Of a stretch of 64,000 bases of DNA, positions 46,865 through 55,683 are shown piece by piece. Within the stretch, counting starts at the first letter, position 1; every line of letters starts with the position of its first letter. The DNA is from Epsilonproteobacteria bacterium UBA4036 (GTDB lineage: Bacteria; Campylobacterota; Campylobacteria; Campylobacterales; Arcobacteraceae). The stretch covers positions 432,042 through 496,041 of the forward strand of contig DGAG01000007.1 of assembly GCA_002382325.1 (NCBI GenBank). Direction: 5' to 3'. Under the pieces are notes generated by a model. That model searched no databases. It had not been told where the DNA came from and saw only the letters and a list, made by a program, of their open reading frames with translations. The translations under genes were made by a program, and so were the position numbers.

Positions 46865-48796
46865 ATGATATTTCAAAGTGAAAAACAACTTCTTAAAATT
46901 ATAAAATATACTCCATCTGTTTTTATTCTTCTTATTTCTGTTGTGCTTATTTCCATTTTATTTTTTGAAAACAGAAAAACTTTTGAAAAAGAGAAAGATG
47001 CCATTGAACGAGAGTTTACCCAAAACAATAAGCAACTTATAAAAGATCAAGTTCATTACGTTTACAACTACATTATTAATGAACAAAGAAATACCCAAGA
47101 ACAACTTCAAGACTCATTAAAAGAAGCCTTAAACAATGCACATGCCATTGCATACTCTTTATACATTACCAACCAAGACAAACCCAAAAAAGAGGTTGAA
47201 GCATTAATTGTCAATGCACTTCGAAACATCACGTTTAATAAAGGGCGAGGCTATTTTTTTATCTATGAAAAAACAGGAAGAAATGTGATGTTGCCCTACT
47301 CTCCACACTTAGAAGGCAAAGATTTTATCCATCATCAAGATGCAAAAGGCACTTATATTATTCAAGAAGTTATTGAATTGCTTAAACATACCGATGAAAC
47401 TTTTTATGAGTGGTACTGGTTTAAACCCAATGATACGACACAACAACGTAAAAAAGTGGGTTATTATAAAAACTTTGAACCCTTTGATTGGTTTATTGGT
47501 ACAGGTGAATATATTGAAGACTTTGAAAAAGAGGTGCAACAAAGAGTTCTTAATACCGTTCAACAGATTCGTTATGGAGATAATGGCTATATTTTTATTA
47601 TTGATTACAACTCCATTTATTTAAGCCATATACGCCCCAGTTTTATTGGGCAAAGTGCGGTTGCCAATAACGATACAGTTAATATCCAAAAAGTGATTCA
47701 AGATTTAATTGAAATTTCAAAAAAAGGGGAAGGCTATTACAGCTACATCCAAAATAAAAAACCCGACAACAACATGCCCATTAAAAAAATCAGTTTTGTT
47801 AAAGGATTGCCCAATTGGTCTTGGATGATAGGAACGGGATTTTATGAAGATGATGTCAACAATGCCATTGAAAAACGTAAACACCAACTCAATGAAGATT
47901 TTAAAAACTATATGAGCAATACCATTCAAATTGCTCTGTTTTTAACTTTTATTTTGCTTTTGTTTTCCATCTATTTCTCTGATATCTTACAAAAAAAGTT
48001 TCAGAAATATAAAAATGAGATTGATCAACACATACAAAACAATGAAAAACAACAAAATATTTTAGCCCAACAATCCAAAATGGCAACCATGGGAGAGATG
48101 ATTGGCAATATTGCCCACCAATGGAGACAACCTCTTTCAACCATTACAACCTCTGCAACAGGAATGCAAGTTCAAAAAGAGTTAAATATTTTAGAAGATA
48201 AAGATTTAATAAAAGGCTTGGATACGATTAATAAATCGGCTCAATATCTTTCACATACCATTGATGACTTTCGAAACTTTTTTACAGAAAATAAGAAAAA
48301 AACATTTTTTAACATTAAAAACAGTATTCAACAAGCCATCTCTTTGGTATCGGTTCAATTTTATAAAAAAGAGATTGAGATAATTGAAAACGTTGACAAT
48401 ATTGAGATTCAAAGTTATGAAAATGAACTTATTCAAGTCATTATTAATTTGCTTAACAACGCTCGTGATGAATTGCTTAAAAAAGAGGAAAATGAACGAC
48501 GATTAATTTTTATTTCGGCTAAAAAAGAGGAGGATAATTTAATTCTTGAAGTTAAAGATAATGCCAACGGTATTCCTTTTTCCATAATCAATAAAATCTT
48601 TGACCCCTATTTTTCAACCAAAGATCTCAGTACAGGTACAGGAATTGGTCTTTTTATGTCCAAAGAGATTATTACAAAAAATATGGGTGGAACCATTGAA
48701 GCCAAAAATAAGAAGTTTGTTTACGGGAAAAAAGAGTATATGGGAGCCGTATTTACTCTTACTCTCCCTCTTTCATGCAAGGAGAAAAGAAATTAA
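46865..48796 (+). CDS. Cache-domain sensor histidine kinase (paralogue 3 of 3)
   Basis: 643 residues from ATG 46865, chosen because AGGA lies upstream and the N-terminus then aligns with its paralogues; an in-frame start at 46835 exists. Cache repeats GYFFIYEKTGRNVMLP and GYIFIIDYNSIYLSHI, TM2 near 360-380, H-box NIAHQWRQPLSTITTSA, N-box NLLNNARDEL, then LEVKDNANGI and GTGIGLFMSKEI. It is closest by eye to the kinase at 30157. It ends with a four-base convergent overlap with the DUF6172 gene. Confidence 0.9.
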   Translation: MIFQSEKQLLKIIKYTPSVFILLISVVLISILFFENRKTFEKEKDAIEREFTQNNKQLIKDQVHYVYNYIINEQRNTQEQLQDSLKEALNNAHAIAYSLYITNQDKPKKEVEALIVNALRNITFNKGRGYFFIYEKTGRNVMLPYSPHLEGKDFIHHQDAKGTYIIQEVIELLKHTDETFYEWYWFKPNDTTQQRKKVGYYKNFEPFDWFIGTGEYIEDFEKEVQQRVLNTVQQIRYGDNGYIFIIDYNSIYLSHIRPSFIGQSAVANNDTVNIQKVIQDLIEISKKGEGYYSYIQNKKPDNNMPIKKISFVKGLPNWSWMIGTGFYEDDVNNAIEKRKHQLNEDFKNYMSNTIQIALFLTFILLLFSIYFSDILQKKFQKYKNEIDQHIQNNEKQQNILAQQSKMATMGEMIGNIAHQWRQPLSTITTSATGMQVQKELNILEDKDLIKGLDTINKSAQYLSHTIDDFRNFFTENKKKTFFNIKNSIQQAISLVSVQFYKKEIEIIENVDNIEIQSYENELIQVIINLLNNARDELLKKEENERRLIFISAKKEEDNLILEVKDNANGIPFSIINKIFDPYFSTKDLSTGTGIGLFMSKEIITKNMGGTIEAKNKKFVYGKKEYMGAVFTLTLPLSCKEKRN

Positions 48797-49104
48797 CTCT
48801 CTTCTTGCACACTTTGCTCTTGAACGGGGTTTTTATACCCTTTCGTGGCAATAATTTCCATATAAAACGTTTCACTGTTTTCATTAAAAGCTTCATCAAT
48901 ACATTTTGTAATATCTAAAAACTCAATGGCACGTGGTTCCTCATTGCCTTTAGCAAATTGACATTCAAATTTCCAAAAATCAACCCCTTCTGGTAACGGT
49001 TTTCGTTTTTCTCGTTTAATGTATTTTCGTATTTCATACTTTATTGAGTCAAGTTGTCGAGCAGGAGTTTTGTTCTCCACGTTAAATTTAAATGTTTTTT
49101 TCAT
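48793..49104 (-). CDS. DUF6172 family protein
   Basis: 103 residues, basic N-terminus and acidic C-terminus. The segment IKYEIRKYIKREKRKPLPEG followed by VDFWKFECQFAKG matches the DUF6172 pattern as I know it. Cytoplasmic, no known function. Single gene converging on the kinase. AAGGAAGGG precedes the ATG. Confidence 0.75.
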   Translation of the reverse strand: MKKTFKFNVENKTPARQLDSIKYEIRKYIKREKRKPLPEGVDFWKFECQFAKGNEEPRAIEFLDITKCIDEAFNENSETFYMEIIATKGYKNPVQEQSVQEES

Positions 49105-49251
49105 ACCCTTCCTTCATTTGGATTAATTTCGTAATATACTACATTTTTTAGCTTATCCAACTTAAAATTCAACCCCAGATAAATTAATTGTTTTTCATAA
49201 TCTTAATTTAATTTTAAGAAATGTAAAATATAAAAAAATAAGGAGTTGTGT

Positions 49252-49836
49252 ATGTTAGTCCAAAACAGTAATCCCATGGCAATCAATGCCTATAAACAAA
49301 ATGAAACACAAGCCGACGAAAAAAATACAAAAAGTAAAGAAAAATCTTTAGAACAAACCATTCAAGACTCTGCTTATGAAGTTGCTTTATCGATGAATGC
49401 TCAAATTGTATTGTTTTCTTTAAATGCCTCTGATATGACAAAAGGCAATGCCATCGCCCAAGGCGCTTTAGCAGGTGCCCAAGAAGTGTTGGATTATTTA
49501 AGTGGCAAACAAAGTCAAGGTGGAATGGATTTAGCCAATATTGGTTATGAGGGAAAACCCATCACGGATTTAACTTCCGATGAGGCGAATGAACTTTTAA
49601 GCGATGATGGTTTTTTTGGTATCACACAAACGTCTGACCGAGTGGCTAATTTTGTGTTTAGTTTTTCAGGTGATGACATTGAACTCTTAGAAAAAGGAAG
49701 AGAGGGCGTGGTTCAAGGTTTTGAAGAAGCGTTAAAACTTTTTGGTGGAGAATTGCCTGAAATTTCACACAAAACTCAAGAAAGAACATTAGCACTTATT
49801 GATGAAAAAATCAACCGTCTAAAAGGCAATGAATAA
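49252..49836 (+). CDS. Conserved hypothetical protein (DUF5610-like)
   Basis: 194 residues from ATG 49252; AGGAG at 49241-49245 decides this start over the in-frame TTG 49246. A short disordered Lys/Gln/Glu-rich N-terminus is followed by helical sequence (YEVALSMNAQIVLFSLNASD) and a DGFFGITQTSDRVANFVFSF segment. It resembles proteins that databases sometimes mislabel as hydrogenase-4 component G; nothing in the sequence supports a hydrogenase role. It ends at a strong terminator. Confidence 0.7.
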   Translation: MLVQNSNPMAINAYKQNETQADEKNTKSKEKSLEQTIQDSAYEVALSMNAQIVLFSLNASDMTKGNAIAQGALAGAQEVLDYLSGKQSQGGMDLANIGYEGKPITDLTSDEANELLSDDGFFGITQTSDRVANFVFSFSGDDIELLEKGREGVVQGFEEALKLFGGELPEISHKTQERTLALIDEKINRLKGNE

Positions 49837-49866
49837 ACTTCTTTGAAATATCTTTCAAAGAAGTTT
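49835..49866. terminator. Bidirectional terminator
   Basis: A 14-bp perfect stem with a TATC loop between the gene ending at 49836 and the convergent RidA gene ending at 49865. A and T tracts flank both sides. Confidence 0.8.
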
Positions 49867-50218
49867 AGACTACTTTTACAGCCGTAAAAACAATCTCAAC
49901 AAGGGTTTGTGGTGTTGACATCGAAGCTTCAACACATGCCCGTGCAGGTGGATTCTCTTTTGATACCCACGCATCATACACTTCATTAAATGCCTTAAAA
50001 TCTCGGTCAATATCTTTTAAATAAATTTCTGCTCTTAAAAGATACTCTTTTGTTGTACCTACTTTTTCAAACAAATCGTGTGCAATTTCCAAGACATCAA
50101 GTGTTTGACCTTTTACATCAAGGGTTTTATCACGAGGAACAATTCCTGCAAAATAGATGACACCATTGTGTTGAACTATTTTACTCATACGAGTGCTTAT
50201 TTCTTTTCTTTCAATCAT
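49865..50218 (-). CDS. RidA family protein (YjgF/YER057c/UK114)
   Basis: 117 residues. RidA-type motifs are GVIYFAGIVPRD, YLLRAEIYLKD and the late PPARACVEASM, where the Arg binds the carboxylate of 2-aminoacrylate or related imines. The form with ARACVEA belongs to a RidA subfamily other than the archetypal one, so substrate may differ. The start has AGGCAGAA upstream. Alternative Met residue at position 11 exists. Confidence 0.85.
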   Translation of the reverse strand: MIERKEISTRMSKIVQHNGVIYFAGIVPRDKTLDVKGQTLDVLEIAHDLFEKVGTTKEYLLRAEIYLKDIDRDFKAFNEVYDAWVSKENPPARACVEASMSTPQTLVEIVFTAVKVV

Positions 50219-50310
50219 TTCTGCCTCCTTTGATGAGTTAAATTAGTATACCATTTTAAAAGAATATTTACAAAACTTAAGTTAGAATGAACGTTTAAAA
50301 GGAGTCTAAA

Positions 50311-50418
50311 ATGGAACTGCTCTATTTGATTTTTGAAGTGGGATTAGGATTGTTCTTTTTGTATATGATTATTAAATTTTTACGTTGCAGTTTTAAAAAA
50401 GATTGTCCTTTACAATAA
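50311..50418 (+). CDS. 35-residue single-span membrane protein
   Basis: A small gene with a strong AAAGGAG eight bases before ATG 50311. The product is a single hydrophobic helix (LYLIFEVGLGLFFLYMIIKF) followed by LRCSFKKDCPLQ with two Cys residues. It is followed directly by a hairpin terminator at 50417. Strong ribosome-binding site, defined terminator and clear topology favour a real gene. Function unknown. Confidence 0.6.
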   Translation: MELLYLIFEVGLGLFFLYMIIKFLRCSFKKDCPLQ

Positions 50419-50436
50419 AAAGGGAATCCCCTTTTT
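50417..50436. terminator. Terminator between the 35-residue gene and the helicase gene
   Basis: Eight-base arms AAAAAGGG and CCCTTTTT with an AATC loop; it touches the stop codon of the helicase gene on the other strand, so it may work both ways. Confidence 0.65.
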
Positions 50437-51769
50437 ATCGCGCATAATTTCTGCTTCGTCTTGGTGTTGTGTTGTTTTCATTTCGCTTATGGGAAGAAAA
50501 GCTTTTTTCTTCTTTATGTTTCGTCTTGACAATTGGACTTTTGCTCTCATATTTGCTTGAAGTATTCGAAGAACTCATATTTGAACGACTTCTGCTGTTT
50601 CGTCGTTTGACTTTAACTTCAGGAGTATAGACTTGTTTAGAGGTAAATCCGGTTAATATTTCTTGTGCAATCTCTTTTTTCATAAGACGCTCAATACTTT
50701 TTAAATATTCTAACTCTTCTCCACACACCAATGAAATGGCAATTCCAACATTTCCAGCACGTCCTGTTCGTCCGATTCTGTGAACATAATCTTCACTGAT
50801 ATTGGGTAACTCATAATTAATTACGTGTGGCAATTGGTCAATGTCTATTCCTCGTGCTGCAATATCCGTAGCAACTAAAATCCGCACACTTCCTTTTTTT
50901 AAATCATCCAAAGCTTTGGTTCTTGCCCCTTGTGATTTATTGCCGTGTATAGCAGCTGAACTAATCCCACATCGGATTAAATGTTCACACAATTTATTGG
51001 CACCGTGTTTGGTTTTGGTAAACACCAACGCTTGTTGCATTTTTTCTTCTTTAATTAAATGCACCAACAAATCTTTTTTTCTCTCTTTGTCTAGCGTGTA
51101 CACTTTTTGAGAAACTTGTGCTGAAGATTCATTTCGTTTGGCTACTTCGATTAAAATAGGATTGTTTAACAAACCATCGGCTAATTTCTTAATCTCATTT
51201 GAAAAGGTGGCGGAAAACAGCAGATTTTGTCGATTTTTTGGTAACAAGGCCAACACTTTTTTAATGTCATGGATAAATCCCATATCCAACATTCTGTCTG
51301 CTTCATCTAAAACCAAAAATTCTACTTTTGATAAATTCAATGTCTTTTGCTCAATATGGTCAAGCAATCTACCTGGCGTTGCGGTTAAAATATCCACCCC
51401 TTTTTTCAAAATGGCTTTTTGTGGATTGAAACCCACTCCACCAAAAATCACGGTTGATTGAAGATTTAAATATTTCCCGTATGTCGTAACACTCTCTCCT
51501 ACTTGTGCTGCAAGTTCTCGTGTGGGTGTTAAAATTAAAGCTCGTACCTCTTTTGTTTGTGAGTTTGATTTTTTTTGACTTAACAGTTGCAACAAAGGCA
51601 AAGTAAATCCTGCTGTTTTTCCTGTTCCTGTTTGCGCACCTGCTAGCACATCTTTTTTGGCTAAAATAAGTGGAATCGCTTTTAATTGAATGGGTGTTGG
51701 TTTGGTATAACCTTGCTCGTTGACTGCTTTTAACAGTAAAGCATCTAAGCCTAAACTTGAAAATGACAT
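50435..51769 (-). CDS. rhlE: DEAD-box ATP-dependent RNA helicase, RhlE type
   Basis: 444 residues. All helicase motifs are visible: Q motif (YTKPTPIQLKAIPLI), AGAQTGTGKTAGFTLPLL (I), PTRELAAQ (Ia), TATPGRLLDHIEQ, DEAD (VLDEADRMLDMGF), SAT, and HRIGRTGRAG (VI). A basic Ser/Arg-rich C-terminal tail (RRNSRSRSNMSSSN) is typical of RhlE. It unwinds RNA in ribosome assembly or decay. The 5' leader up to the divergent ycaO gene is about 200 bases, as often for cold-induced helicases; regulation is not proven. Confidence 0.93.
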   Translation of the reverse strand: MSFSSLGLDALLLKAVNEQGYTKPTPIQLKAIPLILAKKDVLAGAQTGTGKTAGFTLPLLQLLSQKKSNSQTKEVRALILTPTRELAAQVGESVTTYGKYLNLQSTVIFGGVGFNPQKAILKKGVDILTATPGRLLDHIEQKTLNLSKVEFLVLDEADRMLDMGFIHDIKKVLALLPKNRQNLLFSATFSNEIKKLADGLLNNPILIEVAKRNESSAQVSQKVYTLDKERKKDLLVHLIKEEKMQQALVFTKTKHGANKLCEHLIRCGISSAAIHGNKSQGARTKALDDLKKGSVRILVATDIAARGIDIDQLPHVINYELPNISEDYVHRIGRTGRAGNVGIAISLVCGEELEYLKSIERLMKKEIAQEILTGFTSKQVYTPEVKVKRRNSRSRSNMSSSNTSSKYESKSPIVKTKHKEEKSFSSHKRNENNTTPRRSRNYAR

Positions 51770-51983
51770 AATGTCCCTTGTGAAAATAACCCAATTTAAA
51801 ATGTAAACTTAAATACGATCCAGATTATTATGTGTTGTAGTTGAAGAAGTGATCATAAGATAACAAAATCGAAGTCAATCGCAAGACCGTTGTTGCGCTG
51901 AAATTATCGCATTATATCATACAAATAAGAAATTAATGCTATTTTTAAGCTATACTTCCAAAATTAAAATACAAAGATACCCC

Positions 51984-53606
51984 ATGAACTTACTTTCTAA
52001 AAATAGCCCCGTCGAAGAATCTATTGAAAAAATGCAAATCATTTTAAACAATTTAGGTTGTCATACCACCTTTTCAGAAGAAAAAAACCCTTTAGAAAAC
52101 TGTTTTTCTGTCAATTTAGCTTCAAAAGAAGCACCCAATCATATCTACTCAAATGGGAAAGGTGTTGTTTCTAAAGCCTCTATTGCCAGTGCTTATGGTG
52201 AATATATTGAGAGATTACAAACCAATAACTTTTTTATTGATTTTCATTTACCCAATCGTAAATATTATCCCGATGAAATTGCCTTTGAATTTGGCGGTGA
52301 TTATTTAAACAAAGAGTTACGCTCAATTTATAATCCCAACCATGAAATGGAAGCCAAAGATTTAATTGATTTTAACAGCGACTACACCAATAAAATTGTC
52401 GCCTTGCCTTTTATCAAACAATCCACACAAGAAAAAACGTATATTCCTATCAATATTTTAAGCAATCTGTACGTCAGTAATGGTTTAGCCACAGGAAACA
52501 GTGCCAAAGAAGCACAAGTTCAAGCGTTAAGTGAAATCTTTGAACGTCATGCCAAAATAGAAATTATAAAAGAAGGGTATGCTTTACCCAAATTTCCACA
52601 AAATATCTTAGAGCAATTTCCTAAAGTTGTTCATGATGTAAAAGCCCTGCGAGAGTTAGGCTTTATCATAGAAGTTTTAGATGCTTCATTGGGTGGAAAA
52701 TTTCCCGTCACGGCAATTTCGTTAATCAATCCAAAAAACAATACCTTGTTTGTCTCTTTTGGAGCGCATCCAATTTTAGAAGTTTCTTTAGAGCGAACGA
52801 TGACAGAATTAATGCAAGGACGAGATTTAAACAATCTTGATGCCTTTGAAGTTCCTACATTTGATATGAGTATTGTCTCTGACAGTTTTAATTTGGAAGC
52901 CCATTTTATCGATTCAAATGGAAAATTGGGATTTCCTTTTTTAAGCGCGCGTAAAAGTTTTGAGTATGCCGCTTGGCAATATGAAGGAAAAACAAGCGAA
53001 GAAGAATATGCCTTTTTATTGGATATTTTAAAGGATTTAGACAAAGAAATCTATTTGAGAGAATACACCTATTTGGATTTTTATTCGTGTCAAATGATTG
53101 TACCAAATTTTTCAGAAGTGTATCCCATAGAAGATATGGTGTATAACAACAAAAACAGTGGAAAAGTCATTCGTGATATGATTTTAAACTTTGAAAACTA
53201 TGATGCTCAAGAGATTTTAGAAGCCATTGAAACCCTCGACGATTCTTTAAATGTTGAGCTTTATATTGGTGTTATTTTTGAAGAAAAATTTAATTTAGGT
53301 GAATTTAGAGTGCAACTTCTTTTAAATCTTGAAGAATATCAAGAAGCTATGGACGTTTTAGAAACACAAAACAATCCATTAGGACATATCATTGCTCAAC
53401 TTTTACGTCTCAATTTAGAAGGACATATTTGGGAAGAATATGAAGAAGCTTTAGAGAATATTTATGGCAAAATTTCACTTCAAAAAGCCATCAATATCAT
53501 TGAACAAAAAGAGTTTTATATCAATCGAACTTTACATAAACACTATTACAATATGCTCGAACTGTTTGATAAACTTGAAGAAAAAAAATCAATTTTAGGA
53601 AAATAA
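51984..53606 (+). CDS. ycaO: YcaO-type cyclodehydratase-like protein
   Basis: 540 residues from ATG 51984. The YcaO ATP-binding segments are present: GKGVVSKASIASAYGEYIER and SNGLATGNSAKEAQVQALSE with IFERHAK. The C-terminal ~130 residues are TPR-like, as in E. coli YcaO, which is linked to RimO-dependent methylthiolation of ribosomal protein S12. No precursor peptide or azole-forming partners are nearby, so a peptide natural-product role is unlikely. The next gene starts eight bases downstream. Confidence 0.88.
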   Translation: MNLLSKNSPVEESIEKMQIILNNLGCHTTFSEEKNPLENCFSVNLASKEAPNHIYSNGKGVVSKASIASAYGEYIERLQTNNFFIDFHLPNRKYYPDEIAFEFGGDYLNKELRSIYNPNHEMEAKDLIDFNSDYTNKIVALPFIKQSTQEKTYIPINILSNLYVSNGLATGNSAKEAQVQALSEIFERHAKIEIIKEGYALPKFPQNILEQFPKVVHDVKALRELGFIIEVLDASLGGKFPVTAISLINPKNNTLFVSFGAHPILEVSLERTMTELMQGRDLNNLDAFEVPTFDMSIVSDSFNLEAHFIDSNGKLGFPFLSARKSFEYAAWQYEGKTSEEEYAFLLDILKDLDKEIYLREYTYLDFYSCQMIVPNFSEVYPIEDMVYNNKNSGKVIRDMILNFENYDAQEILEAIETLDDSLNVELYIGVIFEEKFNLGEFRVQLLLNLEEYQEAMDVLETQNNPLGHIIAQLLRLNLEGHIWEEYEEALENIYGKISLQKAINIIEQKEFYINRTLHKHYYNMLELFDKLEEKKSILGK

Positions 53607-53613
53607 AAACGTC

Positions 53614-54516
53614 ATGGAAACCCAAAATAAAAATATTTTTTATACATTAATGTTTTTTGCCATGTTTGCTTGGGGAGTTTCTTGGGTAAGTGCAAAATTT
53701 TTAAGCACTTACATCAATGAATATGAACTCATATTTTTACGTAATGTCTTAACCATTGTTACACTCGTACCCATTTTAATTTACACCAAAAAATATTTTA
53801 AAATCAATCTTAAAAGTTTGGGCTTATCCTTGGTGGCTTCAGTGTTAATGATTTTATATATGAAATACTATTTTCACGGACTTCAAAATGGAACAGCCAG
53901 TTTGGGTGGTACGTTTGTAACGACACTTATTCCTATTATTACCTTTGTATTAATGGCACTTTTTTTTAAAAAAAGAATTACAAGCAAAGATATATTTGCT
54001 CTGTCTTTAGGGGTTTTAGGAGTTTTAACCATCATTCATATTTGGACATTCAATCTTGAACAAATCTTTGCTCCTGCAAATATTTATTTCTTTTTGGCTG
54101 CTCTTTTTTGGTCATTAATTACCATAACCAGTTCAAGAAGTACAGGCGTTTCTCCCATTGTGTTTAGTTTTTATATGTATGTTATTTCAACTGTTTTAGT
54201 GATGGTTTTTTTCGTGGATATAAATGCCATCGCTTTTGAAACCTTTGATACCCTTTTTTGGTTTAATATGTTTATCATAGCCATCGTTTCAACTGGGTTT
54301 GCCACCACCATTTATTTTATAGGAATTGAAAAATTAGGTGCCAAAGAAGTCACGTCTTTTATTTTTTTGGTGCCTTTTTTTGCCATTATTACCAGTGTTA
54401 TTTTTTTGGGAGAAAGTATTACTCTATCAATTATTATAGGAACTGTTTTAACCATTATTGCTTTAGCCATTTTAAATAACATTCTTGTTTTTAGAAAAAA
54501 GCCAAAATCTATTTAG
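53614..54516 (+). CDS. EamA/DMT-family transporter
   Basis: 300 residues, ten hydrophobic helices in two EamA repeats (first begins FFAMFAWGVSWVSAKFL, second AALFWSLITITSS). Such transporters export metabolites or amino acids. It starts eight bases after ycaO and so is probably co-transcribed. Substrate cannot be predicted. Confidence 0.88.
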   Translation: METQNKNIFYTLMFFAMFAWGVSWVSAKFLSTYINEYELIFLRNVLTIVTLVPILIYTKKYFKINLKSLGLSLVASVLMILYMKYYFHGLQNGTASLGGTFVTTLIPIITFVLMALFFKKRITSKDIFALSLGVLGVLTIIHIWTFNLEQIFAPANIYFFLAALFWSLITITSSRSTGVSPIVFSFYMYVISTVLVMVFFVDINAIAFETFDTLFWFNMFIIAIVSTGFATTIYFIGIEKLGAKEVTSFIFLVPFFAIITSVIFLGESITLSIIIGTVLTIIALAILNNILVFRKKPKSI

Positions 54517-54556
54517 AACATATTATAATAAACATTATTTTATTCAAGGAAAGTTT

Positions 54557-54934
54557 ATGCAGTATATTCAGTCAAGTTCTAAAAGTGTTCAAGAAGTTGT
54601 TCAAGCCATTCAAGCAATCGCACCCAACCACAAATTTGGTGTTTTAAGTGTTCGAGATATGAAAGCAACTTTGGCTTCAAAAGGGTTTGATTTAAAAGAA
54701 GAGTGTCAGATTTTAGACGTATGCAATCCAAAAGTTGCTTTTACGTTTTTAAGTGAAGATATGAGTTTAGCAAGTGTACTCCCATGTAAAATCAGTGTTT
54801 ACACACAAGAAAATGAGACCATCGTTTCTATGAGTTCTTTGCCTCAACTTGTAGATGATATCAATCCTGATTTTCTGGAATTAGCTCAAGAAACACAAGA
54901 AACCTTACTTCAAATTATTGATGAAGCCGTCTAA
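54557..54934 (+). CDS. DUF302 domain protein
   Basis: 125 residues from ATG 54557 (AAGGAAAG upstream); an in-frame upstream extension overlapping the transporter gene is rejected. The fold core is KFGVLSVRDMKATLASKG, EECQILDVCNPKVAFTFL and LPCKISVYTQEN, a clear DUF302 pattern. Cytoplasmic, possibly a small ligand-binding protein. It is followed 18 bases later by the DUF2721 gene. Confidence 0.85.
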   Translation: MQYIQSSSKSVQEVVQAIQAIAPNHKFGVLSVRDMKATLASKGFDLKEECQILDVCNPKVAFTFLSEDMSLASVLPCKISVYTQENETIVSMSSLPQLVDDINPDFLELAQETQETLLQIIDEAV

Positions 54935-54952
54935 CTTTTAAAGGAGTATTTT

Positions 54953-55414
54953 ATGGTGCAATTTGACTCAACGACGATTGTAACTTCAGTAGCACACCTC
55001 ATACAGCTCAGCGTTGCACCCGTATTTTTACTCGCAGCCGTAGGAGCATTGCTCAATGTTTTTACAGGAAGGCTTTCTCGTATTATCGATAAAGTAGAAC
55101 GCCTTGACCAATATGAAAATGCCACGCAAGATAAACAACCGTTTAAAGACATGAAGCAAAGAAGAGAGTTTTTAACCATGCGTATGAAAAATACCAATCT
55201 GGCAATTTTGTTTTGTACCACAACGGGATTGCTCATCTCTTTAGTCATTGTAACGATGTTTTTAAGTGCGCTTTTGGAGTTTAAAAGTGCTATTTTTATC
55301 TCTATTTTGTTTATTTTGGCGATGCTTTGTTTGAGTATTGCGTTGATGTTATTTTTAAAAGAGATATTTTTTACGACAACATTTATCAAATCAAAAAAGA
55401 GTTATGTTCCGTAA
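54953..55414 (+). CDS. DUF2721 family membrane protein
   Basis: 153 residues with three hydrophobic segments. The N-terminal LIQLSVAPVFLLAAVGALLN followed by VFTGRLSRIIDK is diagnostic of DUF2721; a cytoplasmic charged loop (RREFLTMRMKN) precedes two more helices. Function unknown. Its TAA stop codon is the base of the large structured element that follows. Confidence 0.85.
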   Translation: MVQFDSTTIVTSVAHLIQLSVAPVFLLAAVGALLNVFTGRLSRIIDKVERLDQYENATQDKQPFKDMKQRREFLTMRMKNTNLAILFCTTTGLLISLVIVTMFLSALLEFKSAIFISILFILAMLCLSIALMLFLKEIFFTTTFIKSKKSYVP

Positions 55415-55683
55415 GGGAACCTCTAAAAATTCAAGGTACCCATAACATCTTTAGCTTTTTCTTAGGCTAGGCACTCACTTGAAGGACTAGCCGTAGCTAA
55501 TTCGAAAGTGAGTAACGACGCATAAGGGAAAGCTAAAGATGCCCAAAGGGTGAAGTTTACAAACGCAATCTTTCACAAGATATTTGTTCAATTTAGCTAT
55601 GGCTAGGTCTTCTCAAATCTCTTGCAAAATCTTACATTTGTAGACTTCATTATGGGTGCCTTGGGTTTTTAGAGGTGCCCTTA
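55412..55683 (+). other. Highly structured intergenic element with complementary hairpin loops (candidate ncRNA)
   Basis: The outer stem pairs 55412-55445 with 55650-55683: 34 positions, 30 Watson-Crick, three G-U and one mismatch. Inside are hairpin A (stem 55446-55464 with 55523-55541, then 55473-55480 with 55506-55513), a mini-hairpin CCCAAAGGG at 55542-55550, and hairpin B (55551-55586 with 55614-55649, about 29 of 36 paired). Loop A (55487-55500, CTAGCCGTAGCTAA) is complementary to loop B (55593-55606, TTAGCTATGGCTAG) over 14 positions, one a G-U. G-U pairs mostly form in the plus-strand RNA, so that strand is likelier functional. It fills the gap exactly from stop codon to stop codon. 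It may also be a terminator or an interspersed repeat. Confidence 0.7.

Noticed and set aside
51770..51983. Possible RNA element between rhlE and ycaO
   Set aside because: Only a 5-bp hairpin (CGCAA/TTGCG) is seen; not enough to call a structured leader or tRNA.
54931..55389. 152-codon minus-strand frame opposite the DUF2721 gene
   Set aside because: Mirror of a gene with clear transmembrane and family pattern; no ribosome-binding site.
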